Notes: generated by a model from the letters alone, not told the origin. A stretch of 64,000 nt of DNA from Sphingomonadaceae bacterium (GCA_019239915.1 JAFAZF010000013.1:1-64000), one strand, 5' to 3'. Positions 8,441-17,841 are shown, numbered from the stretch's first letter. A program made the numbers and translations.

Positions 8441-9184
8441 TCAGTGGAACATGATGACGCTGGAGGACTGATAGCTCTGGCTCGGCGTCAGGAAGCGGTT
8501 TAGCTGCTCACGCGCCTGGTCCTGGCCCGAGGCGGTCTGCGCTCCCTGCAGGCTCGCCGCGCGCCCGTTCGCCGCGACGAGCGCGGTGACGTCGGCGAGC
8601 TGCTTGGAGACGAGGGCAAGGAGCTGGTTGGTCGCTTGACTGGCCTGAAGCGCGCCGGTCGCGCCCTGGCTGACGCCCACCAGGGCGCCGACTTGCGTCT
8701 GGGTGGTCGAGAGATTGCCGACCGCGGTCGCCCCGGTCTTCAACGCGTCCTGGTAGCTGAACAGCGTGTTCTGCCAGCGCGACTGGGCGTCGGCGATCAT
8801 CTGCGCCGACGAGGTCGAGCCGGTATAGCCGTTCGGGTAGGTGTGCTGGAATGTCGACTGGATCTGGCCGACATTGTAGATGACGCCCTGCGCCTGGCCG
8901 AGCAGTTGCTGGGTTCGGGTGATGTCGGCCTGAAACTGTGAGACTGCGTTGTACGGCAGGCTCGTCAGGTTGCGCGCCTGGTTGATCAGCATCTGCGCTT
9001 CGTTCTGAAGCGAGGTGATCTGGTTCTGGATCTGCTGCAGCTCGCGCGCGGCGGTCAGGACATTCTGGCTGAAGTTGTTGGGATCGAAGACGACCCACTG
9101 GGCCTGCGCCGGCGCGGAGGCAAGGCCGAGCGACAGCGCGGCGGTGCCGGCGAGGATGACGGTGCGGAGACGGCGTGCGGACAT
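8441..9184 (-). CDS. trbJ: P-type conjugative transfer protein TrbJ (VirB5-like)
   Basis: 247 residues with a classical signal peptide (LILAGTAALS-type hydrophobic core ending APAQAQ). The mature part is mostly helical and Gln-rich: LTAARELQQIQNQITSLQNE, MLINQARNLTSLPYNAV, and a YPNGYTG turn. TrbJ/VirB5 is a periplasmic minor pilus component that helps contact the recipient. It lies two bases after trbE and before trbK in the standard trb order. Confidence 0.94.
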   Translation of the reverse strand: MSARRLRTVILAGTAALSLGLASAPAQAQWVVFDPNNFSQNVLTAARELQQIQNQITSLQNEAQMLINQARNLTSLPYNAVSQFQADITRTQQLLGQAQGVIYNVGQIQSTFQHTYPNGYTGSTSSAQMIADAQSRWQNTLFSYQDALKTGATAVGNLSTTQTQVGALVGVSQGATGALQASQATNQLLALVSKQLADVTALVAANGRAASLQGAQTASGQDQAREQLNRFLTPSQSYQSSSVIMFH

Positions 9185-9186
9185 GA

Positions 9187-11619
9187 TTAGGGCTCCTTGG
9201 GCAGATTGCGGGCGAGGTCGGCGGCCCAGCCCGCACCGCGCGCGGCGAGCCAGGCGGCCGCGAAGCCGTCGCGGCCGTGCTGGGCGAAAAGGCCTGAGAT
9301 GAGCGCCTGGTCGGTCTTGGAGGACGCGGCCGCGAAGGCGAGCGCGACCTCGCCGAGGCCGAGCTCGAACAGGCGGTTGCCGCGCCGCGACTGGCAGTAG
9401 TAGTCGCGCTTGGGCGTCGCCCGGCTGAGAATCTCGATCTGGCGGTCGGAGAGGCCGAACCGGCGATAAGTCTGCGCGATCTGCGGCTCGAGCGCCCGCT
9501 CGTTGGCGAGGAACACGCGCGTCGGGCAGCTCTCGATGATCGCCGGCGCGATGGCGCTGCCGTCGATGTCGGCGAGGCTCTGGGTCGAGAAGACGACGCT
9601 GGCGTTCTTCTTGCGCAGCGTCTTCAGCCACTCGCGGAGCTGGCCCGAGAACCCCTCGTCGTCGAGCGCGAGCCAGCCCTCGTCGACGATGAGCAGCGTC
9701 GGGCGACCGTCGAGGCGGTCCTCGATGCGGTGGAACAGGTAGGCGAGCACGGCCGCGGCCGCGCCGGTGCCGATCAGCCCTTCGGTCTCGACCGCCTGGA
9801 CGTCGGTGAACCCCAGCCGCTCGGCGTCGGCGTCGAGCAGCCGGCCCCAAGGGCCGTTCAGGCAGTAGGGCTGCAACGCGCGCTTGAGCGCTTGGCTTTG
9901 CAGCAGCACGGTCAGACCGGTGATGGTCCGCTCATGGACGGGCGCGGTGGCGAGCGAGCCGAGCGCCGACCAGAGATGCTCCTTCACCTCGGGCGTGACC
10001 GCGACCTTTTCGCGTGCGAGGATCGCCGCGACCCACTCGGCCGCCCAGGCGCGCTCCTCGGGAGCGTCGATGCGGGCGAGCGGCTGCAGGGCGACCGGCT
10101 CGGTCGCGTCCTCAGCCAGGCTGCCGCCAAGGTCGTGCCAGTCCCCGCCCATGGCGAGCGCCGCGGCGCGGATCGAGCCGCCGAAGTCGAAGGCGAACAC
10201 CTGCGCGCGCTCGTAACGCCGGAACTGCATCGCCATGACGGCGAGCAGCACCGACTTGCCGGCGCCCGTCGGGCCGACCACCAGCGTGTGGCCCACGTCA
10301 CCGACATGGAGCGAGAAGCGGAACGGGGTCGAGCCCTCGGTCTTGGCGAAGAACAGCGGGGCCGCGTCGAGATGCTCGTCGCGCGCGGGTCCCGCCCACA
10401 CCGCCGAAAACGGCATCATGTGCGCGAGGTTGAGCGTCGAGATCGGCGGCTGGCGGACATTGGCGTAGAGGTGGCCCGGCAGGCTGCCGAGCCACGCCTC
10501 AATCGCGTTCACACCCTCGCGGATGCATGTGAAGTCGCGGCCCTGGATCGTCTTTTCGACCAGACGCAGCCGCTCGTCTGCGGCGCGGGCGTCCTCGTCC
10601 CAGACCGTCACGGTCGCGGTGACGTAAGCCTCGCCGACGAGGTCGGTGCCGAGCTCCTGCAGCGCGAGGTCCGCGTCTTGCGCCTTGTTGGCCGCATCCG
10701 AGTCCATCAGCACCGAGGACTCGTTGGTCATCACCTCCTTGACGATGGCGGCGATCGACTTGCGCTTGGCGAACCACTGGCGGCGGATGCGGGTCAGCAC
10801 CTTGGTGGCGTCGGTCTTGTCCAGCATGACGGCGCGCACGCACCAGCGGTACGGGAAAGCGAGCCGGTTGAGGTCGTCGAGCAGTCCCGGCCAGGTGCGG
10901 CTCGGGAAGCCGAGGATCGTCAGCGTGCGCAGGTGCGCCGCGCCGAGCCGCGGCTCCAGGCCGCCGGCGAGCGGCTCGTCGGCCAGGATCGCGTCGAGGT
11001 GCATCGGCGTCTCGGGCACCCGCACGCTCTGACGGCGGGTCGAGACGGTGGAGTGCAGGTAGGTGAGCGTCTCCGCGTCCGAGAGCCACCCGGCTTCGGG
11101 CATGAACCCGTCGAGCAGCGCCAGCACGCGGTCGGTCCGGTCCACGAAGCCGGTGAGCAGTGCGGGGCCGTCCGCGCCGGCCTTCATCTCGCCGCGCTCA
11201 TAAAGCCAACCCTCGGCCCGGTCGGCGGCGTCGACCGGCGGCAGCCAGCAGAGGGTCAGAAAATAGTCGCTCTCGAAGTGCGCTCCCGCCTCCTCGAACT
11301 GGAAGCGCCGCTCCATCTCGACAAGCGCGGAGGCTGGGTCAGGAAAGACTGAACGTGGGTAGCGGTTGGCCGGGATGCGCTGCGCCTCGACGAACACCGC
11401 CCAGAAGGAGCCGAGACGCCGCAGCGCGCTGTTCAGCCGCGAGGTCACCGACACGAGTTCGGCCGGTGTCGCGCTGTCGAGGTCCGGTCCGCGGAACCGG
11501 GCGGTGCGCTGGAACGAGCCGTCCTTATTGACGATGACGCCTGCGCCGACCAGCGCCGCCCAGGGCAGAAAATCGGCCAGCGCTTGTGGGCGCGAGCGGT
11601 ACTCGGCGAGGTTCAGCAT
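9187..11619 (-). CDS. trbE: conjugal transfer ATPase TrbE (VirB4-like)
   Basis: 810 residues, the expected size for TrbE/VirB4. The N-terminal CagE/VirB4 domain starts MLNLAEYRSRPQALADFLPW. The Walker A loop VVGPTGAGKSVLLAV is at about residue 448, a Walker B TLLIVDEGWLAL at about 650, and a sensor motif VVFSTQSLADI follows. It is the main cytoplasmic ATPase powering pilus assembly and DNA transfer. The chosen ATG (11617-11619) follows trbD by seven bases; the open frame runs further upstream through trbD in another frame, which is a shadow. Confidence 0.96.
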   Translation of the reverse strand: MLNLAEYRSRPQALADFLPWAALVGAGVIVNKDGSFQRTARFRGPDLDSATPAELVSVTSRLNSALRRLGSFWAVFVEAQRIPANRYPRSVFPDPASALVEMERRFQFEEAGAHFESDYFLTLCWLPPVDAADRAEGWLYERGEMKAGADGPALLTGFVDRTDRVLALLDGFMPEAGWLSDAETLTYLHSTVSTRRQSVRVPETPMHLDAILADEPLAGGLEPRLGAAHLRTLTILGFPSRTWPGLLDDLNRLAFPYRWCVRAVMLDKTDATKVLTRIRRQWFAKRKSIAAIVKEVMTNESSVLMDSDAANKAQDADLALQELGTDLVGEAYVTATVTVWDEDARAADERLRLVEKTIQGRDFTCIREGVNAIEAWLGSLPGHLYANVRQPPISTLNLAHMMPFSAVWAGPARDEHLDAAPLFFAKTEGSTPFRFSLHVGDVGHTLVVGPTGAGKSVLLAVMAMQFRRYERAQVFAFDFGGSIRAAALAMGGDWHDLGGSLAEDATEPVALQPLARIDAPEERAWAAEWVAAILAREKVAVTPEVKEHLWSALGSLATAPVHERTITGLTVLLQSQALKRALQPYCLNGPWGRLLDADAERLGFTDVQAVETEGLIGTGAAAAVLAYLFHRIEDRLDGRPTLLIVDEGWLALDDEGFSGQLREWLKTLRKKNASVVFSTQSLADIDGSAIAPAIIESCPTRVFLANERALEPQIAQTYRRFGLSDRQIEILSRATPKRDYYCQSRRGNRLFELGLGEVALAFAAASSKTDQALISGLFAQHGRDGFAAAWLAARGAGWAADLARNLPKEP

Positions 11620-11626
11620 GGCCGCC

Positions 11627-11902
11627 TCACACGCCGAGGTGCGCTGGGTAGCGCAGGTGACGGCGGACGACGTCGACGAAGGCGGGGTCGCGGCGCGCCG
11701 CCCAGACCGCGGCCATGTGGCCGATCGCCCAGACCACGATGCCGACGATCCAGAGCCTGAGGCCGAGGCCCAGCGCCGCCGCGAGCGTCCCGTTGATGAT
11801 GGCGACCGCACGCGGCGCGCCCGCCATCAGGATCGGCTCGGTCAGGCTCCTCCGGACGGGTGCGTAGAAGCCGACCGCCGGCTCGTCGCCGCCGTCGAGC
11901 AT
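11627..11902 (-). CDS. trbD: conjugal transfer protein TrbD (VirB3-like)
   Basis: 91 residues with two membrane segments (AVAIINGTLAAALGLGLRLW and IVGIVVWAIGHMAAVW) and the family N-terminus FYAPVRRSLTEPILMAGAPR. VirB3/TrbD is a small inner-membrane subunit that works with the VirB4/TrbE ATPase; the genes are adjacent here. The start ATG shares its last base with the trbC stop region (trbC ends at 11902), so translation is coupled. Confidence 0.92.
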   Translation of the reverse strand: MLDGGDEPAVGFYAPVRRSLTEPILMAGAPRAVAIINGTLAAALGLGLRLWIVGIVVWAIGHMAAVWAARRDPAFVDVVRRHLRYPAHLGV

Positions 11903-12222
11903 CAGACGATCGCCCCGCCGGAGAAGGAGAAGAAGCTCAGGAAGAAGGAGCTGGCGGCGAAGGCGATCGACAGGCCGAACACGATCTGGATCAGCCGGCG
12001 GAACCCGCCGGAGGTGTCGCCGAACGCCAGCGTCAGGCCGGTCACCACGATGATGATGACGGAGATGATCTTGGCGACCGGGCCCTGGATCGAGTCCAGG
12101 ATCTGCTGGAGCGGCTGCTCCCACGGCATACTGGAGCCGGCCGCGTAGGCGGGCACCGAGAGCAGGCCGAGGGCGAGGAACGATGCGCCGGCGGCGAGCC
12201 GGCGGCGAAGGGTGCGGATCAT
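11902..12222 (-). CDS. trbC: conjugal transfer protein TrbC (VirB2-like pilin)
   Basis: 106 residues. A signal peptide (LAAGASFLALGLLSVPAYAA) precedes two hydrophobic helices (IISVIIIVVTGLTLAFG and IVFGLSIAFAASSFFLSFF) separated by the short loop DTSGGFRRLI. This is the TrbC/VirB2 major pilin layout. ATG at 12220-12222 overlaps the trbB stop by four bases. Confidence 0.93.
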   Translation of the reverse strand: MIRTLRRRLAAGASFLALGLLSVPAYAAGSSMPWEQPLQQILDSIQGPVAKIISVIIIVVTGLTLAFGDTSGGFRRLIQIVFGLSIAFAASSFFLSFFSFSGGAIV

Positions 12223-13202
12223 GCGGAGTCTCCGAGGTTGCGGGGCCAGTCAGGGGTAAGGCGGTAGTCGCCGTCGGGGCCGAGCCCCTCGACGCGGGCG
12301 AGTTCGGACAAGCGGCGGTTCGAGCCGCGGCCGGTCAGGACGGCGATGACGTCGATGGTTTCGGCGATCAGTGCGCGCGGGACGGTGACGACGGCCTCCT
12401 GCACGAGCTGCTCGAGCCGACGCAGCGCGCCGAGCGCGGTCCCGGCGTGGATGGTGCCGATCCCGCCGGGGTGGCCGGTGCCCCAGGCCTTGACGAGATC
12501 GAGCGCCTCGCCGCCGCGCACCTCGCCGAGGGGGATGCGGTCAGGGCGCAGACGCAGCGCCGAGCGCACGAGGTCGGTCAACGAGGCCGCGCCATCCTTG
12601 GTGCGGAGTGCGACGAGGTTCGGCGCGGCGCACTGAAGCTCGCGCGTGTCCTCGATCAGCACCACGCGGTCTTGAGTGCCTGCCACCTCGGCGAGGAGCG
12701 CGTTGACGAGCGTGGTCTTGCCGGTCGAGGTGCCGCCGGCGACCAACACGTTCCTGCGGTCGCGGACAGCCGCGCGGAGCGCTTCGGCTGCACCCTCGGC
12801 CATGATGCCGGCCGCAACGTAATCGGCGAGCGTGAACACGGCGACGGCGGGGCGCCGGATCGCGAAGGCCGGTCCGGCCACGACCGGCGGCAACAGACCC
12901 TCGAACCGCTCGCCCGTCCCGGGCAGCTCGGCCGAGACGCGAGGGGATCCGGGGTGGACCTCGGCCCCGACATGGTGGGCGACGAGCCGTATGATGCGCT
13001 CGCCGTCCGCGGCGGCGAGGCGTTCGCCCGTGTCCTCCAGGCCGCCGGCGAGCCGGTCGATCCAGAGCCGTCCGTCGGGGTTGAGCATGACCTCGCCGAT
13101 GCTGGCGTCGTCGAGCCAGCCGGCGATCGCCGGCCCGAGCGCCGTGCGCAGCATCCGCGCGCCACGGGCTTGAGCTTCAGGCCGGAAGGCGATGGTGGTC
13201 AC
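12219..13202 (-). CDS. trbB: P-type conjugative transfer ATPase TrbB (VirB11-like)
   Basis: 327 residues, the usual length. Walker A is [15 protein letters not shown] near residue 155, the Asp box [11 protein letters not shown] follows, then the secretion-ATPase motif [20 protein letters not shown] and the His box [13 protein letters not shown]. The N-terminal domain carries [16 protein letters not shown]. It is a hexameric traffic ATPase that switches the channel between pilus building and substrate export. The region upstream (13203-13345) is the only sizeable gap in the operon and may hold a promoter. Confidence 0.95.
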   Translation of the reverse strand: MTTIAFRPEAQARGARMLRTALGPAIAGWLDDASIGEVMLNPDGRLWIDRLAGGLEDTGERLAAADGERIIRLVAHHVGAEVHPGSPRVSAELPGTGERFEGLLPPVVAGPAFAIRRPAVAVFTLADYVAAGIMAEGAAEALRAAVRDRRNVLVAGGTSTGKTTLVNALLAEVAGTQDRVVLIEDTRELQCAAPNLVALRTKDGAASLTDLVRSALRLRPDRIPLGEVRGGEALDLVKAWGTGHPGGIGTIHAGTALGALRRLEQLVQEAVVTVPRALIAETIDVIAVLTGRGSNRRLSELARVEGLGPDGDYRLTPDWPRNLGDSA

Positions 13203-13211
13203 AGCTACGTA

Positions 13212-13253
13212 CCCCGTCTGACTGGCGCGCCGCGGCGCGGATCACTGACGGGG
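13212..13253. promoter_or_regulatory. inverted repeat upstream of the trbB-trbI block
   Basis: The gap between trbB and the copG-like gene (13203-13345) contains a 7-base inverted repeat, CCCCGTC at 13212-13218 and GACGGGG at 13247-13253, flanking a GC-rich inner palindrome (GCGCGCCGCGGCGCG). It lies 10-51 bases upstream of the trbB start. It could be an operator for the adjacent ribbon-helix-helix protein or an attenuator within the operon; neither is shown by sequence alone. Confidence 0.35.
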
Positions 13254-13345
13254 CGGATACAAAGCGGCGGATCGGGCGCCGTTCAACAAGCCCGTTCAGG
13301 GCGTAGGGCGCTGGCGTAGAACGGGAGACACAGCGGCGGGTCGGC

Positions 13346-13777
13346 TCAGCCGTCGGCCGCGGAACTCTCGGGCGTCACCTCGCGCGAGACCTCCTCGGCG
13401 AGCGACCTGCCCTTGGCGAGTCGGCGGCCGAGCGCCTCGACGAAGCCTTCGTAGCGTTCGCGCCCCTTCGCCTGGGCGGCGGCCTGCGCGCTGTCGGGCA
13501 GCGGCGGCACGCTGGTCAGCCAGAAGCGGACGAAGAGCGCGAGCGCCTCGTTGCCGATTGTCTCGTGCCGTTCCAGCCGTTCGATCGCGCGCGTCATGCG
13601 GTCGAGCCGCCGCGCCAGCGCGGCCTCGAGCCGGTCGGCGGCGTCGGGCGACAGGTGCGAGGCGAGCGCCGCCTCGACCACCTGCGCCTGCGGCACGCGG
13701 GTCCGCGCGGCGTAGTCGGCCAGTCGCGCCGCGATCTCGGTCGAGAGCCGGAACGTGTATTTGCCGCGCGCCGCCAC
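13346..13777 (-). CDS. CopG/ribbon-helix-helix family transcriptional regulator
   Basis: 143 residues. The N-terminus KYTFRLSTEIAARLADYAAR with VPQAQVVEAALASHL is a ribbon-helix-helix DNA-binding motif (residues 6-42). A helical C-terminus with RLDRMTRAIERLERHE may oligomerise. Genes of this type are almost always found between traG and trbB in Trb-type elements and are thought to regulate the transfer operon. The gene begins three bases after the traG stop. Confidence 0.85.
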   Translation of the reverse strand: MAARGKYTFRLSTEIAARLADYAARTRVPQAQVVEAALASHLSPDAADRLEAALARRLDRMTRAIERLERHETIGNEALALFVRFWLTSVPPLPDSAQAAAQAKGRERYEGFVEALGRRLAKGRSLAEEVSREVTPESSAADG

Positions 13778-13780
13778 GGC

Positions 13781-15802
13781 TCACATCCGCATGTCGTCGG
13801 CCGGGTCGAGCGAGACTTGGCGGGCGAGGCTGCGCGTCGCCCGGTTCTGGAGTACGCGCGCCTTCAGCGCTTCGGCATCCGCGTCCGGCTGGTCGTCGCT
13901 GTCATCGAACTCACGCGACGGCCGGGGCGGCGTCTCGGGCGCGACCGCCTCATGGTCGGGCAACTCCGGCTCGCGCCGGATGCCGGCGTTGGCCGGGTCC
14001 TCGGCCTCGGTCGGCGGGACGGAGGCTTTGGCGGCCGGGGTGATCACAACGGGCGCGGACGTGGCGAGCGGCTTCAGCCCGCTCCAGTCGTCAGCCGCCA
14101 CGGGGCCCGCTTCCCTTCCCGGCCTCCTCTCCGGTTTCGGCAGCACGCGGGCGGCGAGCCGCTTGTCGACGTAGTAGCGCGCCTTCTTGGCCCGGATCGG
14201 CGCCAAGCCGGAGACCAGCACCAGCTCGTCTGTCGGCGGCAGCTGCATGATCTCGCCGGGGGTGAGCAGCGGGCGCGCCGTCTCCTGCCGCGACACCATG
14301 AGGTGGCCGAGCCAGGGCGAGAGCCGGTGGCCGGCATAGTTCTTGGCGTCGCGGATCTCGGTCGCGGTGCCGAGCGCGTCGCTGACCCGCTTGGCGGTCC
14401 GCTCGTCATTGGCGGCGAAACTGACCCGGACATGGCAGTTGTCGAGGATGGCGTTGTTCTGCCCGTAAGCCTTCTCGATCTGGTTCAGCGATTGGGCGAT
14501 CAGGAAGGAGCGGATGCCATAACCGGCCATGAAGGCCAGCGCCGACTCGAAGAAGTCGAGCCGGCCGAGCGCCGGGAACTCGTCGAGCATGAGCAGCAGC
14601 TTGTGGCGCTTGCGCTTGTCTTCGAGCTCCTCGGTCAGCCGGCGCCCAACCTGGTTCAGGATCAGGCGCACGAGCGGTTTGGTGCGCGAGATGTCCGACG
14701 GCGGCACGACCAGGTAGAGGGTCGCGGGCCGGGCGTCGTCGACGAGGTCGCGGATGCGCCAATCGCAACGGCGCGTGACCTGCGCCACCACGGGGTCGCG
14801 ATAGAGGCCCAGGAACGACATGGCCGTCGAGAGCACGCCCGAGCGCTCGTTCTCCGACTTGTTCAGGAGTTCGCGGGCGGCGCTGGCGATCACCGGATGC
14901 GGCCCGGCCTTGCCCAGGTGCGGGGTCGTCATCATGGCCCGCAGCGTCGTCTCGATCGGCCGCCTGGGATCGGAGAGGAAGTTGGCGACGCCTGCCAGCG
15001 TCTTGTCGGCCTCGGCGTAGAGGACGTGGAGGATGGCCCCGACGAGAAGCGCGTGGCTGGTCTTCTCCCAGTGATTGCGCTTCTCCAGCGCGCCTTCTGG
15101 GTCGACCAGGATGTCGGCGACGTTCTGGACGTCGCGCACCTCGTTCGGCCCGCGGCGCACCTCCAGCAGCGGGTTGTAGGCGTCGCTCTCCGCGTTGGTG
15201 GGATCGAACCGTAGGACGCGCGAGAAGCGCGACCGCCAGCCGGCGGTGATCGTGTGGTTCTCGCCCTTGATGTCGTGGACGATGACCGAGCCCGCCCAGG
15301 TCAGCAGGGTCGGGATGACGAGGCCGACGCCCTTGCCCGACCGGGTCGGGGCGAAGCACAGGACGTGCTCGGGTCCGTCGTGGCGGACGTAATCGCGGCC
15401 GAGGCGGCCGAGAACCGTCCCGTCCTTCCCGAGCAGGCCGGCCCGCCGAACCTCCTTCTCGGTCGCCCACCGGGCCGAGCCGTAGGTGCTGGCGTGCTTG
15501 GCTTCTCGGGCGCGCCAAACCGACAGCGCGATGGCCACGACCACGGCCGCGAGCCCGCCGGCGGCGGCGATGTAGGCCCCATGCACGAACACCTGCGGTG
15601 CGTAGGCGTCGTAGGCAAACCACCACCAGAAAAAGGCTGGTGGGTGATAGATGGGATAGCCGTCCAACCGGAACCACGGCGTGCCGAGCTGGGCCTGGTA
15701 GCCCAGCGCGGCTGCCGTCCACTGGGTCGCCGCCCACACGAAGGCGAGCGCGACGGTGCATACAGCCATGACCTGGCCCCAAAGGATCTTGGTCGCGTTC
15801 AT
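13781..15802 (-). CDS. traG: conjugal transfer coupling protein TraG (VirD4-like)
   Basis: 673 residues. Two N-terminal membrane segments (about residues 8-27 and 60-85) precede the ATPase domain with Walker A FAPTRSGKGVGLVIP near residue 150 and Walker B LLLMLDEFPALG near 415, then FLIAQSLNQIEKAYG. It is the inner-membrane coupling ATPase that hands the relaxase-DNA complex to the Trb channel. ATG 15800-15802 has a GGAG ribosome site five bases upstream; in-frame sequence further 5' is less likely to be translated. The acidic C-terminal tail is variable. Confidence 0.95.
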   Translation of the reverse strand: MNATKILWGQVMAVCTVALAFVWAATQWTAAALGYQAQLGTPWFRLDGYPIYHPPAFFWWWFAYDAYAPQVFVHGAYIAAAGGLAAVVVAIALSVWRAREAKHASTYGSARWATEKEVRRAGLLGKDGTVLGRLGRDYVRHDGPEHVLCFAPTRSGKGVGLVIPTLLTWAGSVIVHDIKGENHTITAGWRSRFSRVLRFDPTNAESDAYNPLLEVRRGPNEVRDVQNVADILVDPEGALEKRNHWEKTSHALLVGAILHVLYAEADKTLAGVANFLSDPRRPIETTLRAMMTTPHLGKAGPHPVIASAARELLNKSENERSGVLSTAMSFLGLYRDPVVAQVTRRCDWRIRDLVDDARPATLYLVVPPSDISRTKPLVRLILNQVGRRLTEELEDKRKRHKLLLMLDEFPALGRLDFFESALAFMAGYGIRSFLIAQSLNQIEKAYGQNNAILDNCHVRVSFAANDERTAKRVSDALGTATEIRDAKNYAGHRLSPWLGHLMVSRQETARPLLTPGEIMQLPPTDELVLVSGLAPIRAKKARYYVDKRLAARVLPKPERRPGREAGPVAADDWSGLKPLATSAPVVITPAAKASVPPTEAEDPANAGIRREPELPDHEAVAPETPPRPSREFDDSDDQPDADAEALKARVLQNRATRSLARQVSLDPADDMRM

Positions 15803-15918
15803 GAGGGCTCCGCCTGTCGTAGAGTGGGGCCGTTCAGGGATAGGCCGCGCTCGCGCGCGCAAGGGGGAACTGAAGGTCATCGCGCAATGGCGGGCGGCGG
15901 CGCGCAGAACGGCGGGTT

Positions 15919-17664
15919 CTACAGGCCGAGCCCGCGCTTCCGACCGAAGCTCCAGTCCACCCCGCCGCCCGGCAGTATGACCCCGGACACCTGGCGCCCA
16001 AGGTGCTCCTCGAGCGCCGGCTTCCAGGGTACGAGTTCGAACCCGAGCCCGTCGTCGATCATCGCGAACCGGCCGGAGGCGAGCTGCACGCGCTGGCGGT
16101 AGACGCCGGCAACATGCTCTCCCTCAACCGAGGGTTGGCGCACGAGGCCCGTCTCGGCTGCGATCTTCCCGGCGGCTTGGTCGAGCTCGCGTCGCCGCAA
16201 AGTATCGAGGAGGTCGCGTGCGAACACCGCCCGCTGGCCGGCCCGCCGCGCCAGACCGTCGCCGGCCAGGTGATCGGTGCGTCGCTCCAGCGCGTCGCGC
16301 ACCTCCGCGCCGAACCCGGCGTTGGCGAGCGGCGGCGGCTCGCGCGCGACAAGGTTCCGGTCGAGCCAGGTCGCGCCCGCCGAGCTCACCTGCGCCTCGA
16401 GCGGCACGTCCGAGCGCACGGCAAGGCTGAGCCGCTGGCGGCCGTCGCCGCCGCTGAACGGCCGCGCCTCGACGATCGCGCCGATCTGGGCGTCGCCAGT
16501 CGCCTCCAGGCTGCCAAAGCGGATGTGGTGAGCGCGGCCGTCCACGCCCTCGATCACAACGTAGGCCGAGCCTTTCAGTTCGTCGTGCAGCCCGCGGTCG
16601 GCGAGCCGCCCGAGCACGCTCGGCTGGTCGTCGCCGTGAATGGCGAACGCACCCGGGTCTGGCTCATGGTTCCGTTGGCTGAGCGCCCGGTGCATGGTCT
16701 TGATGATGTCGCCGCGCTCGCTGAGCGCCCGCAGTGTCGGCTCGATCTCCGGCTTGAGGGTCCACTGCGCTGGGCCGAGCGGCTCGGCGATGCCCAGCCG
16801 CTCCAAAATCTGCGCGCGCCCGACCAGGAGCCGTCGCAGCTCGCGATCGCCGTCTCCTCCCGGCCGGAGGTCCGCGACTCCGCCCCCGTCGTCCGCCGCG
16901 GCGCGGAGCGCGCGGTCGAGGCCCGTCCAGCGCTCCGCTCCGACCTCCCGCTCCAGGCTGGTGCGGATCGCCTGTTCGGAGCGCGGCCCAAGCTCAAGAC
17001 CGACCAGTTCCTCGGCGCGGCCGCGCAGGCCGCGGCTGATATACTCGCGGCTGATGACAAGATCCGCGCCGTCGTCGGTAGACCCTCGCACCAGCACATG
17101 GACGTGCGGCTGGTCGGTGTTCCAGTGATCGACCGCAACCCAGTCGAGCTTGGTCCCGAGGTCCCGCTCCGCCTGCCGCATCAGGTCGCGGGTGAACGCC
17201 CGCAAGTCCGTCATCTCGGGCGCGTCCTCGGGCGAGACGATGAAGCGGAAATGGTGCCGGTCGTCCTCGCAGCGCTCGGCGAAGGCCGAGGCGTCCGCTG
17301 CCTCCCCGCGCGCATCGAACATCAGCGCGTCGGCGCGGTCGCGGGTCACGCCGTCACGCTGAAGGTAGCTCAAGTGCTTGGCCAGCGGCGCCGAGCGGAA
17401 GCGGTTCCCGCGCTGCCGCACCACCCGCGCAGCGATCACCACCCGCCGCGTCGGCGAGCGCAGCCGTAGCGCCGCAGCGGCGGCACGGCCGCGCCCGAAG
17501 CTCGCGCGGGACTGTCGGTCGGCGCGGAGCCCAGGTCCCGTGTGCCCAGCCTTGCGTGCCGCCCGCATGACCTGGCCGACGAAACTCTGCGGCCTACCGG
17601 CCCCGCGCCCTCCGTCACGGACCCGTCCCGGCCGGATGCGCAGCTCGTCATCGCGGACGGTCAT
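15919..17664 (-). CDS. VirD2/RlxS-type relaxase (DUF3363)
   Basis: 581 residues. An Arg-rich N-terminus precedes the MOB_P relaxase core: HLSYLQRDGVTRDR, DDRHHFRFIVSPEDAPEM and the metal-binding HxH motif DQPHVHVLVRG near residue 190. The C-terminal half (ERLGIAEPLGPAQWTLKPEI onward) matches DUF3363. It nicks the transferred strand at oriT and stays covalently bound while being secreted. The neighbours are traG downstream and a candidate oriT upstream at 17732-17765, the usual arrangement. Confidence 0.92.
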   Translation of the reverse strand: MTVRDDELRIRPGRVRDGGRGAGRPQSFVGQVMRAARKAGHTGPGLRADRQSRASFGRGRAAAAALRLRSPTRRVVIAARVVRQRGNRFRSAPLAKHLSYLQRDGVTRDRADALMFDARGEAADASAFAERCEDDRHHFRFIVSPEDAPEMTDLRAFTRDLMRQAERDLGTKLDWVAVDHWNTDQPHVHVLVRGSTDDGADLVISREYISRGLRGRAEELVGLELGPRSEQAIRTSLEREVGAERWTGLDRALRAAADDGGGVADLRPGGDGDRELRRLLVGRAQILERLGIAEPLGPAQWTLKPEIEPTLRALSERGDIIKTMHRALSQRNHEPDPGAFAIHGDDQPSVLGRLADRGLHDELKGSAYVVIEGVDGRAHHIRFGSLEATGDAQIGAIVEARPFSGGDGRQRLSLAVRSDVPLEAQVSSAGATWLDRNLVAREPPPLANAGFGAEVRDALERRTDHLAGDGLARRAGQRAVFARDLLDTLRRRELDQAAGKIAAETGLVRQPSVEGEHVAGVYRQRVQLASGRFAMIDDGLGFELVPWKPALEEHLGRQVSGVILPGGGVDWSFGRKRGLGL

Positions 17665-17731
17665 CGGTTAGACCCGGGCGGCTGACAGCAGTGGCTGGCG
17701 GCTAAGTCGCTGTGCGAACGGGACAAATACT

Positions 17732-17765
17732 CAGGATTGCCAGCCGGCTTGTTCTTCGGGCTGGC
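17732..17765 (-). other. candidate origin of transfer (oriT)
   Basis: The 328-base gap 17665-17992 upstream of the relaxase contains an inverted repeat, GCCAGCC at 17739-17745 and GGCTGGC at 17759-17765, directly followed on the minus strand by AATCCTGAG (ATCCTG at 17732-17737). ATCCTG next to a short inverted repeat is the core arrangement of IncP/VirD2-type nick sites (YATCCTG). Location beside a MOB_P relaxase fits. The exact nick position is not established, and no convincing protein-coding frame is present in this gap. Confidence 0.4.
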
Positions 17766-17822
17766 GCGACGGGGTGAGCTAAGTACTTGTAAGCCCTGCC
17801 TGTACGCTCCCCCGAACACCCC

Positions 17823-17841
17823 AGGGCTGGCAGCCCTTTTA
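17823..17841 (+). terminator. hairpin with T-run in the oriT-region gap
   Basis: AGGGCT (17823-17828), a 3-base loop and AGCCCT (17832-17837) form a perfect stem followed by TTTTA on the plus strand, the form of an intrinsic terminator. No plus-strand gene is seen immediately upstream, so it may instead be a structural part of the transfer origin. A related AGCCCTG at 17792-17798 can also pair with CAGGGCT at 17822-17828. Confidence 0.35.

Noticed and set aside
9730-11352. Plus-strand frame of 540 codons over trbE
   Set aside because: Antisense shadow of trbE, whose Walker motifs and ribosome context are convincing.
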